Positions 1 through 12,110 of a stretch of DNA of 64,000 nucleotides are shown one piece after another. The stretch spans positions 4,091,050 through 4,155,049 of the forward strand of contig NC_054082.1 in assembly GCF_017562075.2 (NCBI RefSeq). The letters are read 5' to 3'. Source of the DNA: Anopheles merus. Taxonomy: Eukaryota > Arthropoda > Insecta > Diptera > Culicidae. The notes beneath the pieces were generated by a model, which was not told the origin of the DNA, ran no database searches, and saw nothing but the letters and a program-made list of their open reading frames with translations. The translations under genes were made by a program, and so were the position numbers. The first letter of the stretch is position 1. Each line of letters starts with the position of its first letter.

Positions 1-3000
1 ACCCGCCGTATGCTGGCACTATGTGAGGAGGTAAGATCAATCTGTTACTTTTGTTTGTGTTAACTACTACCTTGTCTTGTCGCATTATCACGTACGTTAT
101 GGTTCTGAGACTAGTGGCAGCTCCTTTAGAAACGCGATGATGATGATGATGATGGAGGATGAGTCATAATATTTAGGTAGAGGAACTGCATTACCACTCC
201 ACGCTTTGGGAGGTGTCTACGTAAAGTAAACTAGTGCCGGTTACGGTAGAAGAGCGCCCCAGCTATCGAGACATGCTCTTCGCTAGCGTTCTAATCGGTC
301 TGCAAGATGCTTAAACCGTCTCCTAACAAGTGGTCCGGTAAAATAGTGTTATTTGATGAATCGTTTCGTTTTACAACATCAAAAGCTAGTAAAATTGTAA
401 CTATATTAGTTTGGTTATGCTATGTTTTGCTCTCATGGTAATGCGACCGATCGATCGATCGATCAATCGATTCGATCACCTCAGTACCGTGTTATCGATA
501 TGAATCCCGTGAAAGTCATGTCAATTTAAAACGCCCTTTTACCCAAGCCTGCCATATTGTCCATTAATTGTTCTTTATTTGGTTCATGAACGTGTTTTTT
601 TACTCTTCTTAGTTTGAACTTTCGCAAGACGCTGCGTCAAAATAGTGCGTTAATGTGTTTTTGTAAGAGTAAATGTTGTGTTTTGCGTTAAGAAAAACCA
701 TTATCAATGTTAAACTTCATTTCTTAATGATTAAATATTCAATTTTGTTTGTATTGCGTCGCAATTTGATAGTTTTTGGAAGACGAAAATCCGTGTTTTT
801 GTTTTTTGCAAGAAGAAAAGAAAAAAAAACTTGCTCAAGCTTCAATGCAACCCATTAGTTAAATTACTCAATTACTTTGTCTAGAGCAAGAATAGCTAAA
901 TTACTGGTTTCAATTCTCCCGAACCGATTGTTTCTCCTCCAGTTTCCTTTAAAGTTGTCATGAAAAAAAAAAAAAAAGATTGAGCAGGATTTATTACACA
1001 TTTAATTTATTGTTTGTGTTCGAACTATGTTTTCTGTTGGTGTGTTTTGTACTTGTAATTTTCTTTACGTCCGTATTTTTCTTTCGTTGAGGCTGCGTGT
1101 GTTTGTATGTCCCGATCTATGTTGCATGCCTAAATGACTAATACTTCGTCAAACATTCGATCGTACAAACTCTTTACGCCACATCACAAGTTTGAAGACT
1201 TTTCCTCCTCCAGATTGAAAACCACGGCTGGATGAACCTGAAAACAGAGAATCACCTTCCAACTCTTCTACTCTATTTGCCTTCTCTAGCTGTGTTTGAT
1301 TTTACTATTGTCGGATCGCTCTCTGTACTTTGATCTCTTTTCTAATAGAGCTGTTTGAACAAATCCTATCACTATTACTGTTGTTCCTATTCTGCTACTT
1401 TTATAATATACATATATTCTTAATAAAAAAAAACAAATCCAGATGCATGAGTATGACTTGTTTACATTACCGTTGTATGCAGGATACGTAAACGAAGCGG
1501 TAAACGTTTTAATTCCATACATTGAAACCTATAACGCTAAAAGGATGTTCTATTCAATGTGTTATGAAGTATCAAAACTGTTCCACTTCACGTAGAACAT
1601 AAATTCAACCATAAACTAAAACACACATTTGTGGCTCTAAATACTTCTAAATCTATTATTTATCTATGAACCTTCTCTGTGGACAATACTTAGCAGGTTT
1701 GAATTATTACTGCCGGTGCTATAGATGTGCTCATTAAAAAAAAATACGACATTTGTGTTGAAAGTTATTTTCTCTATCTGTGTTTGGAGCATATTTATCC
1801 TTTGCTCATTTGTAGTTCTTTTATTTTTTTTCGTAAAAGACAGTTTAAGTTCGTGTTTGATTAATTTCATATGTTTTTATTATTGTTATTCTTTTTTTAT
1901 CGAAATGAATGTATGTATGTATTATTTTCGTATTTAGCATAAATTGTACGCAATGTGTTAAATAGTATAAAATATACACATTACCTGTCTTAAACATTAA
2001 CACTATTACAAGCACTCAAATGGAGCAAACTTGTGAAGATATACAAATACATGCTATTTACATGAAATTAGATGCTAAAAATGATATGTACAAATCAGCA
2101 TAGTGTATACTTATATATATAATATTTACATAAAATGAATTAAATTTAGTTTCTTAACATCTATCCTAATTGTTGTTAAGAGTTTAAAAAAAGCTCAACT
2201 ATTTCAAGATGGTAATTGTTTCCTCTACTCGTTTAATCTGTGTTTCGAAGCACACTAACAATAATTGTTGACTGTATGAGTTGAATTTATGTTCCGTGTT
2301 TTGCCACTTTTGTTTGGATTTGTTTTCTGTTATTTTGTCGCGATATTTGCATCGCGTGTTCTACGACATGACACCAAACGCCGACCGTGGAAACACAACA
2401 TGCGAAAGTTGTATCATATCGATTTGAGATTATCCACGAAATAGCCTTAAATAGCCAGCTGTTCGTCAGACAAGGAACAAAAAAAAAAAACCCCAGCAAA
2501 AAACTGCCACTACAATTAGGAAAAATAACCAATCCACTAGTATTATAACTTTTTTGTTATTACAAAAATAGTATTTATATACCAAATATGCGTAACAACA
2601 GATCGATCGATGCAGGAGGAAACGAATGAAACGGATGAACGATGCGTCGTCAAAACGTGTCCACTATCCTCTGCACGCGCAAATGATCTGTTCGTAACGT
2701 TTTGTAACATCAACGGAACAAGCCCTCCTCCCATAACTATTCAAACTAAACGCAACGCTCAGCACTACAGTATACGCAGAACAATTAACAAATTACACTT
2801 ATTACTGATTATTCCAAATGCCGCCATACAAAAATAGAGCAAGGAAGCCGGGATTCGAACCCTGGTGGCCCTTGACGATCAGGGAGGTGAGTCATCATAT
2901 CATTGGACACATTCTATACATAATCTCTATTATATTGTAATCCTTCGGAATGCAACCAATAAGAAAACAAATCACCAAGAAAAAAAAATAAAACAATGTG

Positions 3001-6000
3001 CCAAATATTGATCGTACATTGACAATTTAACAATCCTTCATTTCGAATCACATCACATCCAAACTTCCACACTCGTTTCTTTTTTTGTTTTTTGTTTTGG
3101 GTTATTCATCCTCGTAAAATACCAGCCCACACTACCTACATTAAACAACACACACACACACACACACACATTACATTTCCTTCACATCCGTTTTATCCGT
3201 TTCAATGTTGCAGTTTTACTTCCCTCAAATGTATTCTCATGATGTGTGATATTCCCGTTTTCGTTTATTCGTCTTCCGCTGATGGAAGATGCTGCAAACG
3301 TTAACCTCCCGATAACAATGTTCCTCCCATTCTCCAAAGCACCAACACATGCCGTAAAATTAAGATTTAAGCTCATTTCAACTTCCAGCTGTACTATTTG
3401 GTCAGCAAATAGCAAATTAGCATCTCTACTACCACCTTTATTAGCACATTCATGGAACTCAGTTTTTTGTATAATCTACCCTTTTCTCTTTTTTATTCAC
3501 TTTTGCTCACACCTAGCGCTCCTTACACGATACAGATGCATACGCACCTATATTACCACCTGCTTACTTAGCCGCTTACTGTAATCTCTTATCATGATCT
3601 GTAGTGCACTTCTCTTGAACTCGTCGCTTACTATCTCGTTTTCGCTCTCTTGTGGGAGCTTTTGTATATTTGACCTCCACTACTACTACTATTACTTCGT
3701 TAATTCACTACCCATTTTCAATGCTAGTTTTCACTATGTAACAAACTTCCAATTCACTGCTGCCACTGTTTCGTTGTTTTGAGTTCTTGTTTTCGTTTGT
3801 GTTACTTCATGTTACAGTTTCATTTAAGTCTGTTTGCCTCGTGCGTAGGTCCGCTTCTCGTATTCAGTGTACTGTGATTTTTCTTCTCTATATCTATTCT
3901 TATGTTCCATATGTCCTTACTCGCCATGAACTGGTTAAGGTTTTATCGATTTTGATTTATTTTTGACATCGTGAGTGTTTTCGTGCTGTGTGTTGTGGAA
4001 ATCCAACAAACGAGTAAAACGCGGGACGCTGATAGTAGGAGACAGCGTTAGCTATAAATTGTGGTACCGTGCTCAATGCTCAAACAAAAAATGGGAACTG
4101 GCAGGGGTTGCATAGTAGTAGTGTATACGTATACGTTTGATGTTGTTTGCAATAAGTATAGCCAGCGTCGGATGGCTTGTCGTTTTGAACTAGGATAACG
4201 ATAACGATTTAAAAAAATGCAAATTTTTAACCACTACGTACGATTTAAAGGCACTCTGATTGACATGACTGGGTATCGTAGTTTAATGATCGATCTCTGA
4301 GGCGTTTGTTTGATACGGAGCATCGAGGCGAAGAAAAAAAGAGCGGCAACAAGCGCGCTTGCCCAATGTAACTAAATAAGCAATAAGTTTAAGATAAAAG
4401 CTCTTGTACCACGTAAGAATCGCATTTGCGCGACAGATTGTCGCACTATTTAGTAAAAAAAACCCCGAGAGACTGAGATGCTAAGTTGATATTTGTGATA
4501 TTTTCTGATCTAGAGCACTGAGGTGGGAATGCGAACCATCGTAATGCTGGATGAACAAGGAGGTAAGCTTTATCCACTGTTGAGTTAGCAAGACCAAATC
4601 TCAATATCAATCTCAATAACTAACAACAACAAAAACAAAAAAAATAAAAGATATAATATCCAGTACACACTACCGAAAAACAACCTAATACAGCTAATAT
4701 TACAGTAACAGAGATATCATACTTTTACGTTGGTAGAAACTCTAAACTAACCTTTGCTTGCAAAATCTATTTTATTTGTCTGCAAACTTGCGGTATGGGC
4801 CTGTGGTAACCGAACAAGCCACTCCATTCACAACCCTTGTACAAGCATACAAAAACAATCTCACATTTAGCTCTGTATGTTTTATTTCAACGCTTCGAAC
4901 AACTCAGTAACAGTTTAGTCAACTCGGCAAACTCGGCAACGCGGCTTGCGCCGCGGGGGCACAAAACGGAAATGAGAGATGCGCAAACTAACCAAGTAGC
5001 AATTCCCCAAAGCCATATTGTATAGGGGGGGGCAGCCAAGAAAATATCACAAAATCCACCAAAGAAACCAACTAACGAAACAAAAAAAAAAACCCAGCAA
5101 CTACTAACGATGATTCACCCACTACTGAAACATACTTACAAGTACTTACCAATCGGAAACAAACAAACGTACCAATGAGCACAGCACTTATCACTCTCTA
5201 AAACTCTGCATCTGCATCAATAAAACAACACAACAAACAGGTATTATTATAATGCAAAACATCAAAACCACCCGAATCAAGCGGCGACTAGTGTACTTCT
5301 AATTGCTATTTTCCGTATCCGTAATCTGTTTTCGTTTCTTTCTGTTTTGCCGTAAAATTGCGCGAGTACGCGCGTAACGCGTCAAAGTTTGAGTTATTGT
5401 TCTTTATTTTGTGTTGATTTTTGTTTTACGATTAAATTAATACAGCATTACGTATTAACAGGTAATAGGTTTCAGTTTTTAGTTTCTTTTATTTTCCTCT
5501 AAAACAAGGGTGCTCGTTGCTTAGTTCGTTACTTTTTGATTGAAATTAAATCCTTTAGTCCCAAGCGGCACCTTTTATGTTTGTTTTCGTTCAAGTTTGG
5601 CTAATCAACCGATTGGCGTTTTAATGACGGCGAAGCGTTTTAACATACACACACATTATTGTGTTGGTAGATTTCATTCACATTTGTTACAGAAAAAAAA
5701 GTATTTACATTGTTTTTTTCCTTTAACCGGTTTATTAGTTTTGAATGATTCCTTTCTGCTCGGACTGCCTTAATGAATTATGCTGCCAGATATATGAACC
5801 TCATCCCCTTCTTAAAGCTAGCTTTCAACTGATTTTCGGTTGAAGTATTCGTTTTTTTTTGTTTAAAAATCCCATTCTCTACTTCCGTATTTGTTACCGT
5901 TTTCCGTTGTGTTTTTTTTTGTTTTATGTTCCGAGAGTGTAGAACGTTGCATGACATACAACTAATGTTATTTACCTTTTTGAACCTTTCAATACTACTA

Positions 6001-9000
6001 CTTATTACCGCTACATAGTACTGTTTTTTAATATATTCTACCTACTACTAATACTGTTACTATCATCACTACTAAACCTCTAACTCTCTCACACACGTTA
6101 GTTTTTTTCTGCTATCACGTTCAACTGTTTTGCCGTTTTGTTTCATCATTTCATACATCGATCTCTGTCGATCCTTATTCCCTCTGTTTTCGTCACGATC
6201 GTCAGCAGAGTACAACTTACCGGCTCACCATTCTATTCGAATGCACAGTATTATTCACCCACTACTATACCTACCCCCACAACAAACAGAAACTTCCAAA
6301 CACATCTCTCTAACTTGTCCGGTTTTCGATCCAACCAAATCACCATCCAAATCTCTCACCTACAGTCATAGACACTACTTACTGCATTTCATAACTCCCA
6401 CTCACCACTCTCCAGCAGATCACTTATCACTAATCCCCGATAATTCGTTGTGTTACATGAATCGCGTGGTCATGATTGTGTCGTACCCATCCATCCGTCG
6501 TTTAATCTACACAATATAATTGGCTCTTTCTCTCTCTCTCTCTTTCCCTCTTTCTCTCTGTGCATCACTGTCTTTCCCACTCCATCCTATCCATACCCCC
6601 TCTGTCTGTGTGTGTGTGTGTGTGGTTTATGTTTGGTGCTCTCCGCGCACACCGATCTCTCTCTGTATGTTGTCGAACGAAATGCCAAAACACAAATCCT
6701 ATCTAAAACACCACAGAACAACTGGACCGAATCGAGGAGGGCATGGACCAGATCAATGCCGACATGCGTGAGGCTGAAAAGAATCTGAGCGGCATGGAAA
6801 AATGCTGCGGTATTTGTGTCTTACCGTGCAACAAGTAAGTGCGAGGGGGATGGGTGAATATCCTGGAGTCTGGAGGTTGCGGAGTCGTCTTTAAACACCG
6901 CTTGTCTGTCCCGTCTGCAGGAGTGCATCCTTCAAAGAGGACGACGGTACCTGGAAGGGCAACGATGACGGCAAGGTGGTAAACAACCAGCCCCAGCGAG
7001 TGATGGACGATCGCAACGGACTGGGCCCGCAGGCTGGCTACATCGGAAGGTAAGAGGCGGAGTGTGTGCGTCTACCTATCTGCGCCATGTTGTAATCTTC
7101 ATTCCCCGGTTTCCCCGCGCAGGATCACGAACGACGCACGGGAAGATGAGATGGAGGAGAACATGGGTCAGGTGAACACGATGATCGGTAATCTGCGAAA
7201 CATGGCGCTCGATATGGGCTCCGAGCTGGAGAACCAGAACAGACAGATCGACAGAATCAATCGCAAGGTAAGTGTCCTGTTTCGCTCCGCTCGTTGGCTC
7301 CTTTCTCTCGCCGCGCACGGCCGCCAGTGGGCGGCGCGGACGGCTACTGCTCCGTCCGATCGTACGTCGCTGCGCTACTGCTCCGATCTGCGCACTCAGT
7401 GCAGTGAGTGGAAGAGAGAGTACGTGAGAGAAAGTGCAAACGAAACGAGAATGAAACGGGGTGGCAAATGCTGCCGCCGCCTCCGCCACACTGTCTGCCC
7501 AGACATATTCTCCTTCTCCAACCCTTCTACTTATGTATACTACTACTTGCTCTCTACATTAGCCGAATGGACTTTCTTAATTTTTTGATCAGATTATTAC
7601 ATCGTTACACACATGCATATTCAGTTTTGCCCCCCATTAGCTCTGGTTCGATTTTTGAGTTTGCGTTTTCCGTTCCGATATGTTCGTGTTTTGTTTCTAG
7701 CCAAACTTAACAACCAAACATCAATACCACGACCACCACCACCACCACTCTACTGCAGTACATTTGCAAATACAGCAATACAAATCCAAAAAAAACATAA
7801 AACATTAAGAAGAAGAAAGAAAACCACAACATAACATAATCTAACAGCGGTTCTGCTTGCGCATTCTTCTAGTGTTGTGTTTTGTCTTTCGGCGGAAGAA
7901 ATGGCAACCGCTGTTTCTTACGGGTTTCTTTCCTTTCTTCGTTTAATTCCCTCTTCGTTCACTCTGGATTAGATTCCTTTTTTCGATATTTAATCGTAAC
8001 TGTTTGTGCCTATGTTGTCTAGTTTTTGTTTTCCTTTTTTCTATGTTGGTTTTTGTCTCTAGTTTTGTTCGTCTTGCGGTAGCGAAGAAATATCTATGTT
8101 CTGTCCTTGAAACGCGTTGTTGTGGTCTCTGTGTAATACAACTGTTGTGTCCGATTGTTGTTTGTTCTAGACACACGCACACACGCACACACGACACCTA
8201 AAACTAGCTGAGCTTTCGAACAACGAAAAACTCTACTACGAAACAAATCACCCAGAAAAGAAACAGTACAGCCTGCCCCAGCACCGGGCACTACTGTCCA
8301 CTGTCTGCTGTGTCTTCCGTTTTACGTTTTGTGTTTGTCTAGCGTCTTTATCGTGTCTGTTTTTGCCATTTCTCTGTCTATATCTATATATCTTTCATTT
8401 TCTATCCGCCTAATAAACCTCTCACAGTGTGTTAGTAAATGTTTGTGTAGCTTTCCAAGACGTAGAGAGCGTACGCGCTATTGTTCACACACACACGCAA
8501 ACCCAAGGGTGCAAACCTTTACAGAGTTGTTTTAAATGTTAAACGGAAACGAGCTGATTCGATGTTGATACGTTATCTCAATTGGTTGTGGGGTGAAAAA
8601 CAGAATGGAAGCACATTTTCAAACATTCAAAATTCAAAATGCCAAAATCAAAAGCAGTTCTAGCCAAAATTTCTTCTCTGGTCCTTTCCGTTTTCAGTTT
8701 AGAATTAGATTTTGTTGTTTTTTTTCCTTCTTTAAATTGTGTTTAAAGAATACCTATGGATGCTTGACACAATCGTACTGAGGCAAAATATACCATAAAA
8801 CGAACAGCAAACGAATATGGTTCAATGTTTATCTACTTGTTAGAAGTAGTAGCTCCCCACACACTGAACAGGAATACTTTAACCGTATATACATAGATAT
8901 ATCCCCATAAAGGAAGGGCTTGATTTTTTTTAGATGCTTTTTTATGATTTTGTACCATATTACGATTTATACATAATCAACCTTCTCTTCTCTAGCGCCT

Positions 9001-12000
9001 CTAACTAACTACCCTCTCGCTATCCCTGTTCGCTAGCTGATTTGTGTTGTTCTTGTTTTGTTTAATACCTAACCTGATATAAAAAAGCGATACGCCAGTG
9101 TTTAAATGTTCCATATATGCCACTCCTCTGCCACCGAAACCGCACGGACTGTGACGATGGAATGATGTGTTGAATGTATCGGTTTTGTATCGAACAAAAC
9201 CCGAAAGCGATCTAATTGTTGCTTGCCGTGGCTCCGTTTAGCCATGGCGTTTTTTTGACGCAAAAGACAACCACCGTAGCATTTGACGTATTTTTGTTTT
9301 GCTTTCTTTTTATATCAAACAATTTCTATATGCTTAACCAGTTTCTAGCTAAAAAAAAGAATTTAGCAACCGCGGACTGGTGGGCTGTTGGCATTGTCGA
9401 CACCGCTAGGGTGTGCGAAATTGTAGCCACCAGTACGTCAAACACTACGGTGTGTGTGTGTGTATGATCGTTTCCGCTTCACGGCTTCCCCCTCCCCCCA
9501 CCCCGGCCTTCCAGGGCCCTCCAAGATAAGCGTGCCTTCATAGCCAAACGGTAGAGTATGGTGAATTTTGTTACCCAACAACAAGTGTCTTATGAAAATG
9601 GGAGTAAGTATCGTTATAAAAGTACCCATTCATATATAACCCGTTTGGTAGGTAGAGCCCACACTATTATATATGTGCCAATGTTGATCATTCTGTTGTT
9701 TTCTAACGCTCCGCTCCCTGAGCCTGTAAATCGAGGACGGCAGCTAAATGTGCAACACGGCCCCCGTCCCCGACGCGGATCGGACGGAACAATCCGATAT
9801 AACCCAAACCCAGATGTTGTTAGCGTATATATCTACTTTTGTCCGTTTTGTGTTTGTCTAACTATATATTTTCCTTATCGTATTCGTTTCGTTTCACGTG
9901 TTACATGTCGTTATGTTTATGCTTTGCAATCGCTTTCCAAGAGCGGTAACTGCTGTAATAAGAACGCTGATGAACCCCGGGGTGCGATCCACAGCTACCA
10001 TGCTTTTCGCGCGCGTTTTTTTTTATTCCACGAACTGAAGAAGCATCCTGTGTCCGAAGCGGCACAGACCACAGGAGGATGGCTTCGGCGGGGAATGCAC
10101 ATTGCTTTAAATAAATACACTGCTGCTATACGAAGCGTTTCGCTGCTTGAGTGGATCGGCTGAGAAATGCTAGGTTGAATGTTGCTGTTAGTAACATTCG
10201 CCGTGTCGTTCCTATAAAATGCAAGAGAATGTAAAAATCAGCTCTCAGCGCGTCTTCAAACCCGTGTGGTTGTTGGTTTCTGTTCCTTGCGTTAACAGTA
10301 TTCCAAGCATTAGCTTCTTTATTTCTTCGCTATGTATTGCGCGCCGTTCGAACACTCGTGTGATTCGTTTCGCTTTATTTTAAGCTCGTTTTTAAACGCC
10401 CGAAATTGTGTGCCCCCCCCCCCTTCCAAAGACATGGGGGGGACAGTCTTGCCGTAAAAACCGTAAATAAGATCCCTGTTGCTCCCGCTGCTTGTATTTG
10501 GTTTTTGTCTAGGTTTAGTTTTATGATTTCCGTTTGCTCGCGTGCTCTCTATCTCACGCCCGCTGCTTTAGAGAGCGTGAGAGGAACTGGTATTGTGCGC
10601 ACCTCAACTCATCATCCCTTCTTACTTAATTCATGCGTTGTGTTGTTTCCAAGCGTTTCCTTGCGTTAGTTTCAACGTTCCGTTCCGTCCCTCTTTCACT
10701 GCTACTTTTCCATACTCCCCCTTTTGCAAGTACTACCATCACGCGTACCAGTTGCAATGAAAATAATCTGATTGAGAATCAATTGCTCTTACTCCTCCTC
10801 CTCCTCCTCCTCCTCCTCCATCTCCTCTTACTCTTTCATTCTATACTATACTCTATACTATATAAATACCTATGTTTATGTTTATGCATGTGACATGATC
10901 GTTATTTTAATGCTCTTCCAACAATCTAGGGCGGATCAAATGAGGACAGGATAAAGGCGGCCAATGAAAAAGCGCACTCGCTTCTCAAATAAAAAGGGTA
11001 CCGAGTATATATATAGCAGTGCATATATACAATATACACACCTCTATCTATACATATATATACATATACTTGTATGGTTATCGTTATTATTTTACCTCCT
11101 CCATTTCGGATATCGAAACGAACACAGATGAACAAATGTAAGTTGGTAGTTTTTCTTACTTCTTTCTCTCTCTCACTCTTTCTCACTCTCTTTATCTATA
11201 TAATATAAATGTATGTTCAATTATTAGTTTCCGATACTTACTACTTATGCGTGTAATGGAATATATTCACTAAGCGTTAAGTTTCCCTTTATGTCAATTC
11301 GTTTTTTTAATACTTATTATGTATGTAGGATGTGATATTATTATATACTATATATGCCACAGAATAGAACAGAACAGAACAGGAACTATGACTCACACAA
11401 AGACATCAAAGAATAAAACATTGATTATGAAACAGTAAAATAATCTGATCACTGCTTTTATTTAATCTCTTTCTACATTGTTTTACAATACTCTCTTACT
11501 CCTATTTGGTTCAAAAACATTTGCTGCGTTCCATTTTGTGCGCAATTGTACTTTGGTTTTGTACTTTTTGATAGCATAAACTGTGCAGGCAATTATTTTA
11601 TGTGATCCGGCGATCGGTTGTAGATTGGTTTGCGAATTACTTTGAACAAGAAGAGCTTTGCTTTGCTGATGATCTATTATTTGATGAGCATGGGGTGGAG
11701 CAATGAGCAAAACTGGAAACAAATAATTGCCTGCTGGTTTTATTTTTACTTCCTCTAATTCCTTACTCTTTTTAACTTTACGGCCTCTTATGCCTTTTAC
11801 TTTTCCAACAAGCGATCCCCAACTTTCCACCGTAACTTTTGATTGTGTAGTGTAAGATCTACCGCCAAGCTAGTCGAATATATTGTAAACGAATTGATTT
11901 TTCGAATATACCTCACCTTTATTCCAATTTTTAAACCACACCGAATCAATAATAACACCTCTATTTGCTACTTACCTACTCCCCAACCACACCGTGTGCG

Positions 12001-12110
12001 TGACTGATCTGACCCTTCGCCCCCCTGTCTGCTATCAACTTCCGTAGGGAGATTCCAACGCCACCAGGATAGCGGCTGCCAACGAACGGGCTCACGATCT
12101 GCTGAAGTAA
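1..12110 (+). CDS. Snap25: SNAP-25 (synaptosomal-associated protein 25), 5' end outside window
   Basis: Q-SNARE that contributes two helices to the synaptic vesicle fusion complex with syntaxin and synaptobrevin at the plasma membrane. Coding exons seen: 1-30, 4514-4562, 6717-6834, 6921-7049, 7123-7267 and terminal exon 12048-12110. All have GT-AG borders and phases that close. The first visible residues TRRMLALCEE sit in the N-terminal SNARE helix, so the start codon lies upstream. Exon 6717-6834 carries the helix end (QLDRIEEGMDQIN) and the palmitoylated linker with four cysteines (CCGICVLPC). Exon 7123-7267 opens the second SNARE motif (RITNDAREDEMEENMGQV) and ends NRQIDRINRK in phase 0. 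The last exon adds GDSNATRIAAANERAHDLLK and a stop. A second, alternative last exon lies upstream at 10930. Family identity is certain from residue-level similarity to insect and vertebrate SNAP-25. Confidence 0.95.
31..4513 (+). other. SNAP-25 intron
   Basis: Starts GTAAGA and ends TCTAG. AT-rich, with a GATC-repeat palindrome near 447-475, a (CA)11 tract at 3149-3170 and a tRNA-like element near 2838. No coding exon was recognised. The short open frames here show no family similarity. Confidence 0.75.
2838..2925 (-). repeat. tRNA-like (probable SINE or decayed tRNA) sequence in SNAP-25 intron
   Basis: On the minus strand the segment reads AGGGTTCGAATCCCGG, a perfect T-arm/B-box (GTTCGAATC), followed by a pyrimidine-rich acceptor-like end. 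A short stem (CCCT/AGGG) with an 8-nt loop sits where an anticodon arm would be. No acceptor 5' strand or clear A-box pairs with it, so it is not an intact tRNA gene. A tRNA-derived SINE fragment is most likely. Confidence 0.4.
4563..6716 (+). other. SNAP-25 intron
   Basis: Bounded by GTAAGC and CACAG. Contains pyrimidine-rich stretches, a TC tract near 6525-6560 and a TG tract near 6607-6624 shortly before the next acceptor. No exon was recognised inside. Confidence 0.7.
7268..10929 (+). other. SNAP-25 intron before the alternative terminal exons
   Basis: Opens with GTAAGT and extends to the first alternative last exon; the alternative splice continues to 12047. It contains a C11 run near 10413, a CTC tract at 10792-10819 and AT-rich DNA. 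The open frame at 9558-10163 has no codon or family signature and is taken as chance. Confidence 0.65.
10792..10819 (+). repeat. (CTC)n trinucleotide tract
   Basis: Nearly perfect CTC repeats about 110 nt before the acceptor of the upstream SNAP-25 terminal exon. Such pyrimidine tracts can bind splicing regulators of the PTB type; that role is inference. Confidence 0.85.
10930..10992 (+). CDS. Snap25: Alternative terminal coding exon of SNAP-25
   Basis: A 63-nt exon with a good acceptor (AATCTAG just before it), entry in phase 0 and a TAA stop. It encodes GGSNEDRIKAANEKAHSLLK. It matches the 3' exon at 12048-12110 in length, phase and 14 of 20 residues, so the two look like an old tandem exon duplication used as mutually exclusive last exons. 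The six differences fall in the C-terminal half of the second SNARE helix. The exon uses more A/T-ending codons than its partner. AATAAA overlaps the stop (10988-10993) and another lies at 11412. Expression is inferred, not shown. Confidence 0.8.
   Translation, partial: GGSNEDRIKAANEKAHSLLK
11412..11417 (+). promoter_or_regulatory. Candidate poly(A) signal for the upstream SNAP-25 terminal exon
   Basis: AATAAA lies 420 nt after the stop of the 10930-10992 exon and before the second terminal exon. It would allow that exon to be used with its own 3' end. Placement by motif only. Confidence 0.4.

Noticed and set aside
2838..2925. Intact tRNA gene
   Set aside because: The T-arm is good, but acceptor and D arms do not pair, so it was kept only as a tRNA-like repeat.
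9558..10163. 201-residue open frame inside a SNAP-25 intron
   Set aside because: No splice signals tying it to exons and no conserved motif.
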